Positions 44,763-54,144 of a DNA stretch of 64,000 nt are shown one piece after another. Source of the stretch: an uncultured Selenomonadales bacterium (lineage in GTDB: Bacteria; Bacillota; Negativicutes; DSM-1736; Dendrosporobacteraceae); the NCBI GenBank assembly GCA_946407015.1, contig CAMJML010000012.1, positions 33,759 through 97,758 of the forward strand, in the 5' to 3' direction. A model generated the notes under the pieces. That model was given only the letters and a program-made list of their open reading frames with translations. It was not told the DNA's origin and searched no databases. Both the position numbers and the translations under genes were made by a program. How positions within the stretch are numbered: the stretch's first letter is position 1; every line of letters begins with the position of its first letter.

Positions 44763-45638
44763 TTGCGGGTTGGTAAAATGGGTGGAATCCAGCTTATCCT
44801 AAACAATTGGTTTATTGCGTTAATTGCTTTATTTGCCGCTGCTGGAATGGCAGGAAAAGTGCTTTTAGTTTTCGGCTCCGTATTATGGCATGAACTCGCT
44901 CATGCGGTGGTGGCGTTGGGATTGGGGTATAAGGTACGGGAGATAGAACTGTTGCCTTTTGGCGGGGTTGCCCGGATCGATCGCCTTGGTGAAGCTTCAG
45001 CGAGAAATGACATTCTGATGGCAGCCGCCGGACCGGCAGCAAGTTTGGTTCTGGCGGCTGTTATTTATCTGGGAAAGCCAGTCCATTCCTATTTTCAAGA
45101 TGAAATTCAATTTTTACTCGATACGAACATCATGTTGGCGCTATTTAATTTAATACCAGCGTTACCTTTGGATGGCGGGCGCATTTTCAGGGCTTTTTTA
45201 TCTATGCAGTGTGAGTACAGCCGGGCAACATTAATTACGGCAAATATCAGCCGCCTGATCAGCTTAGGGTTGGTCTGTAAGGTGGGGGTCGATTATTTCA
45301 CTGCCGGTCTTTTAAATATTTCGTTATTGATTGCGGCTGTGTTTCTTTATGTTGCCGCTAAGGCGGAACTTAAAATAGCCGGTTATCGCACTATGCGTAT
45401 ACTGGCTAATAAAAAAGCCGATTTAGCGTCGCGGGGATATTTGCCAACGACCCATTACACCGCTGTGGCCAACTCGTCGGTTCGTGATATTGTGCGATTG
45501 TTTGAGCCTGAGCGGTATCATATTATACTTATTGTCGATGATGCTCATCGCATTCAGGCTACACTTACTGAAACCGAAGTGTGGGAAGCCTTGCCGAACC
45601 ACGGATTGTACGCAAAAATGCGCGATTTTATTCCATGA
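44763..45638 (+). CDS. spoIVFB: SpoIVFB-like site-2 intramembrane metalloprotease
   Basis: 291 aa. HELAHA (the HExxH zinc motif) lies in the second membrane helix, and the third ligand is in NLIPALPLDGGRIF, the conserved DG. C-terminal residues from about 225 resemble a CBS domain (VRDIVRLFEPERYHIILIVDDAHR). This is the layout of SpoIVFB, which cleaves pro-sigma-K after an ATP-linked signal. TTG 44763, 9 bases after GGGAGGT, is preferred over ATG 44778. It starts 3 bases after spoIVFA and shares its promoter. Other M50 proteases are possible, but the pair fits sporulation. Confidence 0.85.
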   Translation: MRVGKMGGIQLILNNWFIALIALFAAAGMAGKVLLVFGSVLWHELAHAVVALGLGYKVREIELLPFGGVARIDRLGEASARNDILMAAAGPAASLVLAAVIYLGKPVHSYFQDEIQFLLDTNIMLALFNLIPALPLDGGRIFRAFLSMQCEYSRATLITANISRLISLGLVCKVGVDYFTAGLLNISLLIAAVFLYVAAKAELKIAGYRTMRILANKKADLASRGYLPTTHYTAVANSSVRDIVRLFEPERYHIILIVDDAHRIQATLTETEVWEALPNHGLYAKMRDFIP

Positions 45639-45769
45639 TTAAAGGAATTTAGATTATTTTAGAGAAGATAAGAAGGTTACCTATGGTAATATTGCAATAG
45701 ATTGGGAATTATAGTTTTAACCAATATGCTGCAGCGATGTACGAGTGTTTTTAATTTTTGGAGGTTATC

Positions 45770-47629
45770 ATGATAAAGCTGGATCCTACTATAATGAATC
45801 GCGTAACCAAACCCGCCCGTTATACCGGCAACGAACTAAATAGTGTCAAAAAAGACCATAACCGTGTAAAGGTCACCGTGGCGTTAGCGTTGCCGGATGT
45901 TTATGAGGTTGGGATGTCCAATCTTGGTTTGAAAATTTTGTATGAAATTTTAAATGACCGTTCCGATACAGCTGCTGAACGCGTTTATGCTCCCTGGGTG
46001 GATATGGAAGCGGAAATGCGCAAGCGGCAAATACCCTTATACAGTCTGGAAACTTTCACACCGGTAAAGGATTTTGATCTTGTTGGATTTTCATTGCAAT
46101 ATGAAATGATTTATTCCAATGTTTTAAATATGCTGGATTTAGCAGAAATTCCATTACTGGCGGCAGAACGGACGGAAGTTCATCCTTTTGTCGTTGGCGG
46201 AGGGCCTTGTGCGTATAATCCTGAACCGGTCGCAGATTTTTTTGACTTTTTTGTTATCGGGGAGGGTGAAGAGGTTATTGAGGATGTGGTAGCTGTCCTA
46301 GCTGAATGGAAAGAAAAAGGCAGGCCAGAGGGGAGAAATGGCTTTCTTAAACGGCTGGCAGCCGTACAAGGTGTTTATGTTCCCTCTTTTTACGATGTTT
46401 CTTATCATAACGATGGTACAGTTGCAACTGTTACGCCGAACTGTATTGAGGCAAAACCGGTGATTACCAAGCGGGTGGTCAAAGATTTAAATACGGTAAA
46501 GTTTGCGACGAAACCGGTTGTGCCTTATCTGGATATTGTTCATGACCGTATTATGTTAGAGCTGTTTCGCGGCTGCACCCGAGGCTGTCGCTTTTGTCAG
46601 GCCGGTGTTCTGTATCGCCCAGTCAGGGAGAGAACTCCGGAAAAGCTGCTGAATATTGCTCAGCAGCTTGTTGAGAATACCGGTTATAATGAAATTTCAC
46701 TCACATCCCTTAGTTCTGCAGATTATTCACATCTTCGTGAGATTGTCACGGGTTTAATTGAGCGTTTTAGTGATAAAGGAGTCAGTGTTTCTTTACCTTC
46801 TTTACGGATTGACAGCTTTTCCATCGAGTTGGCTCAGCAGGTACAGCAGGTTCGTAAAAGCGGTCTTACTTTTGCTCCTGAGGCCGGTACTCAGCGGATG
46901 CGTGATGTGATTAATAAAGGAGTTACCGAACAAGACCTGGAACAAGCTGTCGGAGCTGCTTTTCGTCAAGGCTGGTCCAGTGTAAAATTATATTTTATGA
47001 TCGGTCTGCCGACAGAAACGGATGAAGATGTTTTGGGTATTGCCGATCTGGCTTACAAGGTTCTTCATTTATATAAAGAAATTAAAGGCCGGCGTGGTGC
47101 TAAAGTGACTGTGAGTGTGTCCTCGTTTGTCCCTAAAGCCCATACGGCTTTTCAGTGGTTTGGTCAAAATCATACGGCTGAGATCGAACGCAAGCAGCAG
47201 CTCTTAAAAAGCCGCCTCAAAGACCGGGGTATTTCTTTTAACTATCATGATTCAAGGACCAGTTTTTTAGAAGGGGTCTTTTCCCGTGGTGACCGCAAAC
47301 TTGGACAAGTTTTATTAGCGGCATGGCGTGCCGGTGCAAGATTTGACGGCTGGTCGGAATATTTTAAGTATGACGTTTGGCTTGAGGCTTTTGAGAAATG
47401 TGCGATCGATCCATATTTTTATGCGAATCGTGAAAGAAGTGAAGAAGAAATATTGCCATGGCAGCATATAGCGAGTGGCGTGGACAAGGAGTTTCTGGTC
47501 CAGGAATATCAGCAGGCTATTCAGGAATGCTTTACGCCGGACTGCCGGCGTGATACCTGCAGTGCTTGCGGTGTGTGTCCGGGACTAAGTGTGGAAGTGC
47601 TGGATTGGGGGAATCAGGCCTATGAATAA
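45770..47629 (+). CDS. B12-binding-type radical SAM protein (TIGR03960 family)
   Basis: 619 aa. An N-terminal cobalamin-binding-like Rossmann region (VALALPDVYEVGMSNLGLKILYEILND) precedes a radical SAM barrel with the cluster motif CTRGCRFC at about residues 268-275. The C-terminus has a Cys cluster (CFTPDCRRDTCSACGVCPG). The TTTGGAGGTTATC site selects ATG 45770. It overlaps the next gene by 8 bases, and the pair always seems to precede rng and rplU in Firmicutes. Its substrate is unknown; a modification of ribosomal or RNA components is a guess from position. Confidence 0.9.
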   Translation: MIKLDPTIMNRVTKPARYTGNELNSVKKDHNRVKVTVALALPDVYEVGMSNLGLKILYEILNDRSDTAAERVYAPWVDMEAEMRKRQIPLYSLETFTPVKDFDLVGFSLQYEMIYSNVLNMLDLAEIPLLAAERTEVHPFVVGGGPCAYNPEPVADFFDFFVIGEGEEVIEDVVAVLAEWKEKGRPEGRNGFLKRLAAVQGVYVPSFYDVSYHNDGTVATVTPNCIEAKPVITKRVVKDLNTVKFATKPVVPYLDIVHDRIMLELFRGCTRGCRFCQAGVLYRPVRERTPEKLLNIAQQLVENTGYNEISLTSLSSADYSHLREIVTGLIERFSDKGVSVSLPSLRIDSFSIELAQQVQQVRKSGLTFAPEAGTQRMRDVINKGVTEQDLEQAVGAAFRQGWSSVKLYFMIGLPTETDEDVLGIADLAYKVLHLYKEIKGRRGAKVTVSVSSFVPKAHTAFQWFGQNHTAEIERKQQLLKSRLKDRGISFNYHDSRTSFLEGVFSRGDRKLGQVLLAAWRAGARFDGWSEYFKYDVWLEAFEKCAIDPYFYANRERSEEEILPWQHIASGVDKEFLVQEYQQAIQECFTPDCRRDTCSACGVCPGLSVEVLDWGNQAYE

Positions 47630-48323
47630 ATTACGAACTGAGATTACTAAAGGGGAAGAAATACGCTTTATCTCTCATCTCGACTATGCACGGGCTATAG
47701 AACGAGCAATAAGGCGGGCGAATTTGCCGGTTGCGTATTCGGAGGGATTTAACCCGCATATGAAGATTGCTTTCGCATCTGCGTTGGCCGTAGGCGTGAC
47801 CAGTGAGGCCGAGTATATGGATGTTGAGTTGAAAGAAGCTGTTTCGGTAGAGCAGTTTATCGAGCAACTGGGGCGGCAGCTTCCTGCAGGAATTCGGTTA
47901 AAACAGGCAAAATATGTGGATCAACGAACAACTGCACTCATGGCAGTGGTGAATCTTGCCAAGTATACGCTTGTGGTGCCGGTACATGCCGATACCGATC
48001 CTCAAAGCTTACAAGAATCCATCAATCAATTTAATCAAGCTTTGGAGGTTCGCTATGTTCGAGAATCTCCAAAAGGAAAAAAAGAAATTGATGTGAAAGA
48101 CTATATGGCAGAAGATATCCGTGTGGAGATTCAAGACGGTTTTGCAGTTTTAGCTATGACGATCAAAATCACGCCGACCGGGAGTGTTAAACCAGGGGAA
48201 GTGCTCCATGCACTGGTGGGCCAATTTGCCCTAAATGTGGCTGAAGACGGCGTGCTTATTCATCGGACAGGCTTATTTACTACCGACGGAACTAAAGCAG
48301 TACCCCCGATTGATTTACAGTAA
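47622..48323 (+). CDS. DUF2344 (TIGR03936) radical-SAM-linked protein
   Basis: 233 aa. MNKLRTEITKGEEIRFISHLDYARAIERAIRRANLPVAYSEGFNPHMKIAFASALAVGVTSEAEYMDVEL is the family signature. The rest is a compact domain ending with HRTGLFTTDG. It starts inside the end of the radical SAM gene, so translation is coupled. In other bacteria the same domain is fused to the radical SAM protein, which implies one complex. Function is not known. Confidence 0.9.
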   Translation: MNKLRTEITKGEEIRFISHLDYARAIERAIRRANLPVAYSEGFNPHMKIAFASALAVGVTSEAEYMDVELKEAVSVEQFIEQLGRQLPAGIRLKQAKYVDQRTTALMAVVNLAKYTLVVPVHADTDPQSLQESINQFNQALEVRYVRESPKGKKEIDVKDYMAEDIRVEIQDGFAVLAMTIKITPTGSVKPGEVLHALVGQFALNVAEDGVLIHRTGLFTTDGTKAVPPIDLQ

Positions 48324-48340
48324 TTGTAAGGAGATGAGTC

Positions 48341-49786
48341 ATGGCCAAAACCATTGTGGTGAATATTATGCCTGAAGAAACCAGGATGGCACTGCTTGAA
48401 GACGGCGAATTACTCGAAGTCTCTGTGGAACGCACTCATAGTGGCAATGTTGTCGGCAATATTTACAAGGGCAAAGTAAAAAATGTCCTTCCAGGCATGC
48501 AAGCTGCTTTTATCGACATTGGGCGTGATAAAAATGCGTTTTTATATATTGGTGATACTATGCCGCAAGCAGTTGCCCAGCCAGCCATTCCTGAAGACAT
48601 GGTAATGGTCGGGCAAGACATCATCGTTCAAATTGTAAAAGATGCAATTGGGACTAAGGGGCCGCGTGCTACAACCCATTTAACGCTGCCGGGCCGCTAT
48701 GTTGTCTTGATGCCGACTGTCGATTATATTGGCATCTCACGGCGCATTGATAGCAGTGAAGAACGGGAACGGTTGAAACAACTGGCTGAAAAAGTCCGCC
48801 CGCAAGGTATGGGGATGATTGTTCGTACCGTAGCAGCCGGAAAAACGGAGGAGGATTTGCAAAAAGATATCGCTTATTTGCATAACCTGTGGAATTCACT
48901 GGCTGCGAGAGCTAAACGGTCAACTTCTCCAACCCTGTTATTCCGTGATGTGGATTTAGTCATCCGGATTGTCCGCGACTATTTGTCGAGCGATATTGAT
49001 GAATTTGTTGTGGATAATGCAGAAGCTTTTGGCCGGGTTTGTGATTTGCTGAAATTTATTTCCCCTGAACTGCTGACAAAAGCAAAACTATATCAAGGTT
49101 CAGAAGATCTATTTACTCACTACGGTTTATCCGCCGAACTTGAAAAGATTGGCCAGCGGCAAGTGTGGCTGAAATCGGGCGGTTATATCGTGATTGACAA
49201 AACGGAAGCACTCACTGTGATTGATGTGAATACAGGCAAGTTTGTAGGGCGGACTAATTTGGCTGATACTGTTTTTCAGACCAACTTGGAAGCTGCACAG
49301 GAAATTGCGCGGCAGGTGCGACTACGGGATATTGGCGGCATTATTATTATTGATTTTATTGACATGGAGCTTGAACAGCATAAGCAGGCTGTTTTAAGTG
49401 CTTTGGAAGACAAACTGAAGCGTGATAAGACCAAAACGAATATTCTTGGTTTAACCGGTCTTGGGCTGGTAGAAATGACGCGCAAAAAAGCCAGGCAGAA
49501 TTTTGAGGGACTGCTTTATAGTGAATGTCCTTGTTGTGAAGGCCGTGGGCGGGTACAGTCGCCTGAGACGGTCAGTATCAATGTACGGCGCGAATTACGC
49601 AAGATAGCGGCCAAGAAAAGGTGGCAGGGAGCTTTGACCATTCAAGTGCATCCCTGTGTCGCGACTTTGTTTAATAAAGACGAACTGGCACGGATGGAAA
49701 GTGAAATAGGCCGAGCATTATTAGTCGAAGCTGTACCTACCATGCATCCGGAAGCCTATTCGATCCTGCATGCTGGTGAATCGTAG
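48341..49786 (+). CDS. rng: Ribonuclease G (RNase E/G family)
   Basis: 481 aa endoribonuclease. The S1 domain is at about residues 35-120 (GNVVGNIYKGKVKNVLPGMQAAFIDIG). The catalytic Mg2+ region has TVIDVNTGKFVG and GIIIIDFIDME. A zinc-link pattern ECPCCEGRG lies near the C-terminus (about 396-404). The long C-terminal tail of RNase E is absent, so it is RNase G-like. It processes rRNA and decays mRNA. The gene precedes the L21/L27 operon, a classical order. Confidence 0.94.
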   Translation: MAKTIVVNIMPEETRMALLEDGELLEVSVERTHSGNVVGNIYKGKVKNVLPGMQAAFIDIGRDKNAFLYIGDTMPQAVAQPAIPEDMVMVGQDIIVQIVKDAIGTKGPRATTHLTLPGRYVVLMPTVDYIGISRRIDSSEERERLKQLAEKVRPQGMGMIVRTVAAGKTEEDLQKDIAYLHNLWNSLAARAKRSTSPTLLFRDVDLVIRIVRDYLSSDIDEFVVDNAEAFGRVCDLLKFISPELLTKAKLYQGSEDLFTHYGLSAELEKIGQRQVWLKSGGYIVIDKTEALTVIDVNTGKFVGRTNLADTVFQTNLEAAQEIARQVRLRDIGGIIIIDFIDMELEQHKQAVLSALEDKLKRDKTKTNILGLTGLGLVEMTRKKARQNFEGLLYSECPCCEGRGRVQSPETVSINVRRELRKIAAKKRWQGALTIQVHPCVATLFNKDELARMESEIGRALLVEAVPTMHPEAYSILHAGES

Positions 49787-49792
49787 AAATTA

Positions 49793-49822
49793 TTGACAAG
49801 CGATGATTTTTTATGGTAAAAT
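49793..49822 (+). promoter_or_regulatory. Promoter of the rplU operon
   Basis: A perfect TTGACA (49793-49798), 18-base spacer, and TAAAAT (49817-49822) preceded by TGG (extended -10). It lies just after the rng stop. Confidence 0.8.
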
Positions 49823-49830
49823 CTTATTCT

Positions 49831-49890
49831 GTAAGCAATAGCTTACTTCCCAAACCGCACGGAGAGGTTTGTAAACAGCTGCGGCTGTAC
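49831..49890 (+). ncRNA. Probable L21 leader RNA with three hairpins
   Basis: Between promoter and rplU are GTAAGC/GCTTAC (49831-49846), AAACC/GGTTT (49852-49870) and ACAGC/GCTGT (49875-49888). Position fits a ribosomal protein L21 leader, in which L21 may bind its own mRNA. I identify it by context and structure, not by an Rfam match. Confidence 0.5.
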
Positions 49891-49927
49891 CGTATTCGGC
49901 GAGTCTACTATGCAGGGAGGTGTAATC

Positions 49928-50239
49928 ATGTACGCAATTATTGAGACTGGCGGTAAACAATACCGTGTTACTGAAGGCGATGTTGTCACTGTTGAGAAGA
50001 TTGAAGCGAACGAAGGGGAAACTGTTGAGTTTGACCGCGTTCTGACAGTTGTAAAAGACGGTGCTGTAGTTCTTGGCAAACCTGTTGTTGCAGGTGCTAA
50101 AGTTACTGCAAAAGTAATGGCTCAAGGCAAAGCGAAGAAGATTTTGGTTTTCAAATACAAAGCAAAATCCAACTATCGCAGACGTCAAGGTCATCGCCAA
50201 CCATTTACTAAATTGGTTATCGAAAAAATCGAAGCATAA
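49928..50239 (+). CDS. rplU: Ribosomal protein bL21
   Basis: 103 aa large-subunit protein. The start [18 protein letters not shown] and the C-terminal [24 protein letters not shown] are standard. ATG 49928 is selected by GCAGGGAGGTG; six codons upstream are also open. It begins the rplU-prp-rpmA operon. Confidence 0.98.
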   Translation: MYAIIETGGKQYRVTEGDVVTVEKIEANEGETVEFDRVLTVVKDGAVVLGKPVVAGAKVTAKVMAQGKAKKILVFKYKAKSNYRRRQGHRQPFTKLVIEKIEA

Positions 50240-50244
50240 TTTCT

Positions 50245-50565
50245 ATGATTAAAATTGATATTTTTCGAACCCCGGCAAAATTGATTAGCGGATTTAGTGT
50301 CAGCGGTCATGCCAATACTGCTCCCCATGGGCAGGATATTGTGTGTGCGGCCGTATCGGCATTAACTCAAACGGCAGTCTTAGGGCTGGAAGGGTATCTG
50401 CAGCATTCCATTATTTTGGAAATTGCTCATGGTAAACTTGAGGTGGAGTTAAAAGATCTGCCCAATCAGTTGACGGAGGCCATTTTAGCAACGATGTTAC
50501 TTGGTTTATTAGAGATCGAAAAAATAAATCCACAAAGTGTTCGAATTTCAGAACATAGGAGGTGA
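50245..50565 (+). CDS. prp: Prp cysteine protease for L27 maturation (YsxB)
   Basis: 106 aa. Prp removes the N-terminal extension of L27 in Firmicutes and relatives. The catalytic His and Cys are within [20 protein letters not shown]; this order fits the family. It lies between rplU and rpmA, with 5-base and 1-base gaps. Its target site is visible in the next gene. Confidence 0.93.
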   Translation: MIKIDIFRTPAKLISGFSVSGHANTAPHGQDIVCAAVSALTQTAVLGLEGYLQHSIILEIAHGKLEVELKDLPNQLTEAILATMLLGLLEIEKINPQSVRISEHRR

Positions 50566-50566
50566 G

Positions 50567-50863
50567 ATGAGCATGTTCAAGTTTGATTTACAGTTATTCG
50601 CTACCAAAAAAGGTGTTGGTAGTTCAAAAAACGGCCGTGATAGCGAATCGAAACGCCTTGGCGTGAAACGTCATGCTGGTGAAGTTGTTACCTCTGGCAG
50701 CATTTTAGTTCGTCAAAGAGGTACTCACTTCCATCCTGGTCAAAACGTTGGTATTGGTAAAGATGATACCTTATATGCTAAAATTGCTGGACGTGTTGCC
50801 TTTGAACGTAAAGGACGCGACGACAGACAAGTTAGCGTGTACCCAGCGGAAGAAGCGATTTAA
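50567..50863 (+). CDS. rpmA: Ribosomal protein bL27 with Prp-cleavable leader
   Basis: 98 aa. The mature L27 start ([22 protein letters not shown]) is preceded by [17 protein letters not shown] followed by TKKG is the Prp cleavage site known from Staphylococcus. GGAGGTGAG is at proper distance from ATG 50567 (ATG 50573 is also possible). A strong terminator follows. Confidence 0.97.
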   Translation: MSMFKFDLQLFATKKGVGSSKNGRDSESKRLGVKRHAGEVVTSGSILVRQRGTHFHPGQNVGIGKDDTLYAKIAGRVAFERKGRDDRQVSVYPAEEAI

Positions 50864-50868
50864 TGATG

Positions 50869-50902
50869 ATTACCTGCGGTGATTAGCCGCAGGTATTGTT
50901 TT
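50869..50902 (+). terminator. Terminator after rpmA
   Basis: TACCTGCGG and CCGCAGGTA pair around a 7-base loop, followed by TTGTTTT. Confidence 0.85.
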
Positions 50903-50940
50903 CCGGCAGGGAAATTTTATCATAAGCTACCGAAAAGACG

Positions 50941-50986
50941 AAGCTGGTATTAGTTGTTGCTTTTTAAACATCTAGTACCAGCTTTT
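50941..50986 (+). repeat. Hairpin before the spo0B-like gene
   Basis: AAGCTGGTA and TACCAGCTT form a 9-bp stem, extendable to about 12 with one G-T pair, with a 20-base loop and a short T run. It may be a second terminator or a leader element. Confidence 0.6.
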
Positions 50987-51061
50987 CCTGCAAATTCAAC
51001 AGGAGTTTTGTATACATAGGGCGAAAACATACTTATTGTGCCAAATAAGGAGAGATGTTCA

Positions 51062-51295
51062 ATGACCGAAGCGGCCAATAAAGAAGTATGTGACGAATTA
51101 GTCAGGGTACTTAGAATTCAGCGTCATGATTTTATCAATCATATTCAGGTTATCCATGCATTGTTACAGCTAGGGCGGGTAGAAAAGGCTTTGAAATATA
51201 TCGAAGACTTGGCAAAAGATCCGGATATGCTGTCTAACCCGCTGCGAATGAATAACTGCCCGTCTGACTGCGAGCGCAAAGCTATGCATGACTAA
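51062..51295 (+). CDS. Spo0B-like phosphotransferase helical-hairpin protein (mini-Spo0B)
   Basis: 77 aa. IQRHDFINHIQVIHALLQLGRVEKALKYIEDL matches the SPOB_a alpha-helical hairpin; the His after Arg is the candidate phosphorylation site. Known Spo0B (about 190 aa) has a second, ATPase-like domain; here the C-terminal 25 residues have only three cysteines (NCPSDCERK region) and no such domain. ATG 51062 is preceded by TAAGGAG. It occupies the spo0B place between rpmA and obg, as in B. subtilis. It may relay phosphate or just regulate GTPase Obg; function is inferred. Confidence 0.78.
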   Translation: MTEAANKEVCDELVRVLRIQRHDFINHIQVIHALLQLGRVEKALKYIEDLAKDPDMLSNPLRMNNCPSDCERKAMHD

Positions 51296-51333
51296 TTTAT
51301 CGCCCAACGGTACATATTACACATAAACAATAA

Positions 51334-52635
<1,302 letters not shown>

Positions 52636-52645
52636 GAGAGATCTA

Positions 52646-52948
52646 TTGTTGGACAGTGTTTTAACAGGTAAACAAAAACGCTTCTTACGATCATTGGGCA
52701 GTACGATGGACCCGATCGTTCAAATTGGCAAAGCTGGGGTCATTGAATCGGTTATTGTGAGTGCTAACGATGCAATCGAAGCGCGTGAGCTAATCAAAGT
52801 ACGGGTACTACAAAATAGTCCGGAAGAACCGAAAGACGCCATTGCGGCATTAGCGGAGGCTATCGAGGCCGAGCTTGTCCAGGTAATTGGCCGTAATGGT
52901 CTGCTGTATAAGCAAAATCCCGAAAAAAGTAAAATAGAATTGCCTTAG
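52646..52948 (+). CDS. yhbY: YhbY family RNA-binding protein
   Basis: 100 aa CRM-domain protein, likely bound to pre-50S subunits. LTGKQKRFLRSLGSTMDPIVQIGKAGVIESVIVSANDAIEARELIKVRVLQN and GRNGLLYKQNP are typical. TTG 52646 (or 52649) follows TAGGAGAGA; the longer frame from 52499 is a shadow within obg. It starts 10 bases after obg. Confidence 0.93.
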   Translation: MLDSVLTGKQKRFLRSLGSTMDPIVQIGKAGVIESVIVSANDAIEARELIKVRVLQNSPEEPKDAIAALAEAIEAELVQVIGRNGLLYKQNPEKSKIELP

Positions 52949-52985
52949 TGCAGTGAGGATTGCGATTATTTTGGAGGAGTAAAAT

Positions 52986-54113
52986 ATGCTTACTAGAGCC
53001 AAAATAGCCGGTGCCAAGCGGTTCGTAGTCAAAGTTGGTACCAGCACCATTACCCATAATACCGGAAAACTTAATTTTTTCCGGATTGAAAAACTGGTAC
53101 GTGAACTGGCCGATTTGGCAAACCAGGGCAAAGAGATTATTCTGGTAACCTCAGGGGCGGTTGGTGCGGGTTTAGACCGGCTTGGATTGAAAGAACGTCC
53201 GAAAACCCTGCCGGAAAAGCAAGCCGCCGCTGCCGTGGGGCAAGGTATTTTGATGCATACCTACGAAAAACTGTTTGCCGAATATGGGCAGACGGTTGCC
53301 CAGGTTTTATTGACGCGAGAAGACTCCGTTAAACATAAACGTTATATCAATTCACGCAATACGTTGCTGACATTACTTGATATGGGCGTGATTCCGGTTA
53401 TTAATGAAAATGACGCCGTTTCGGTTGATGAACTGAAAATTGGGGATAATGATACCCTGTCCGCCATGGTTGCTTCGATCGTGGATGCCGATTTGCTGAT
53501 TATTTTATCCGATGTTGCCGGTGTGTACACCGCCAATCCACAGAGCAATCCAGAAGCTAAATTGATTTCGGAAATCAGCGACATTACTCCGGAGATTGAA
53601 GCTTTATCAGGAGGCCCCGGTTCCTCACGCGGGACAGGCGGTATGTATACCAAGATTCAGGCTGCCAAAATTGCGGTCAACTCAGGAGTTACCATGGTCA
53701 TTGCTTCAGGGGCGCACGATGGCGTGGTCCGGGATATTTTGTCCGGTGCCAATATTGGTACACTGTTTCTCTCAAAAGAATGCCATTTGCAAGTGCGAAA
53801 AAGCTGGCTGGCGTTTGGAGCACGGCTTTCCGGCTCGGTTACGGTCGACAAGGGGTGTGAAAAGGCTATTTTAGAAGGCGGATCGAGTTTATTGGCTGCC
53901 GGAATCATAGCGGTGGATGGTGAATTTGAGCCAGGTAACACAATCCGTATTCTAAGTCAGGATGGGCGGGAATTTGCCAGAGGGCTGGCCAACTATCATT
54001 CAAGCGAAATCGATAAGATTATGGGTCATCATACGAACGAAATTGTTCAAATTCTAGGTTCCAAATCGTATGATGAGGTAATTCATCGTGATAATTTAGT
54101 GTTGATGGTATAG
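52986..54113 (+). CDS. proB: Glutamate 5-kinase
   Basis: 375 aa amino-acid kinase catalysing the first step of proline synthesis. VVKVGTSTIT, LVTSGAVGAGLDRLG, NENDAVSVDELKIGDND and GTGGMYTKIQAAKIA are diagnostic. The C-terminal PUA domain (from about 278) is retained. GGAGGAGT precedes the ATG. ProA follows after 31 bases. Confidence 0.96.
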   Translation: MLTRAKIAGAKRFVVKVGTSTITHNTGKLNFFRIEKLVRELADLANQGKEIILVTSGAVGAGLDRLGLKERPKTLPEKQAAAAVGQGILMHTYEKLFAEYGQTVAQVLLTREDSVKHKRYINSRNTLLTLLDMGVIPVINENDAVSVDELKIGDNDTLSAMVASIVDADLLIILSDVAGVYTANPQSNPEAKLISEISDITPEIEALSGGPGSSRGTGGMYTKIQAAKIAVNSGVTMVIASGAHDGVVRDILSGANIGTLFLSKECHLQVRKSWLAFGARLSGSVTVDKGCEKAILEGGSSLLAAGIIAVDGEFEPGNTIRILSQDGREFARGLANYHSSEIDKIMGHHTNEIVQILGSKSYDEVIHRDNLVLMV

Positions 54114-54144
54114 CATTGAAGTACCAGGCTGAGGAGGAAATGGC

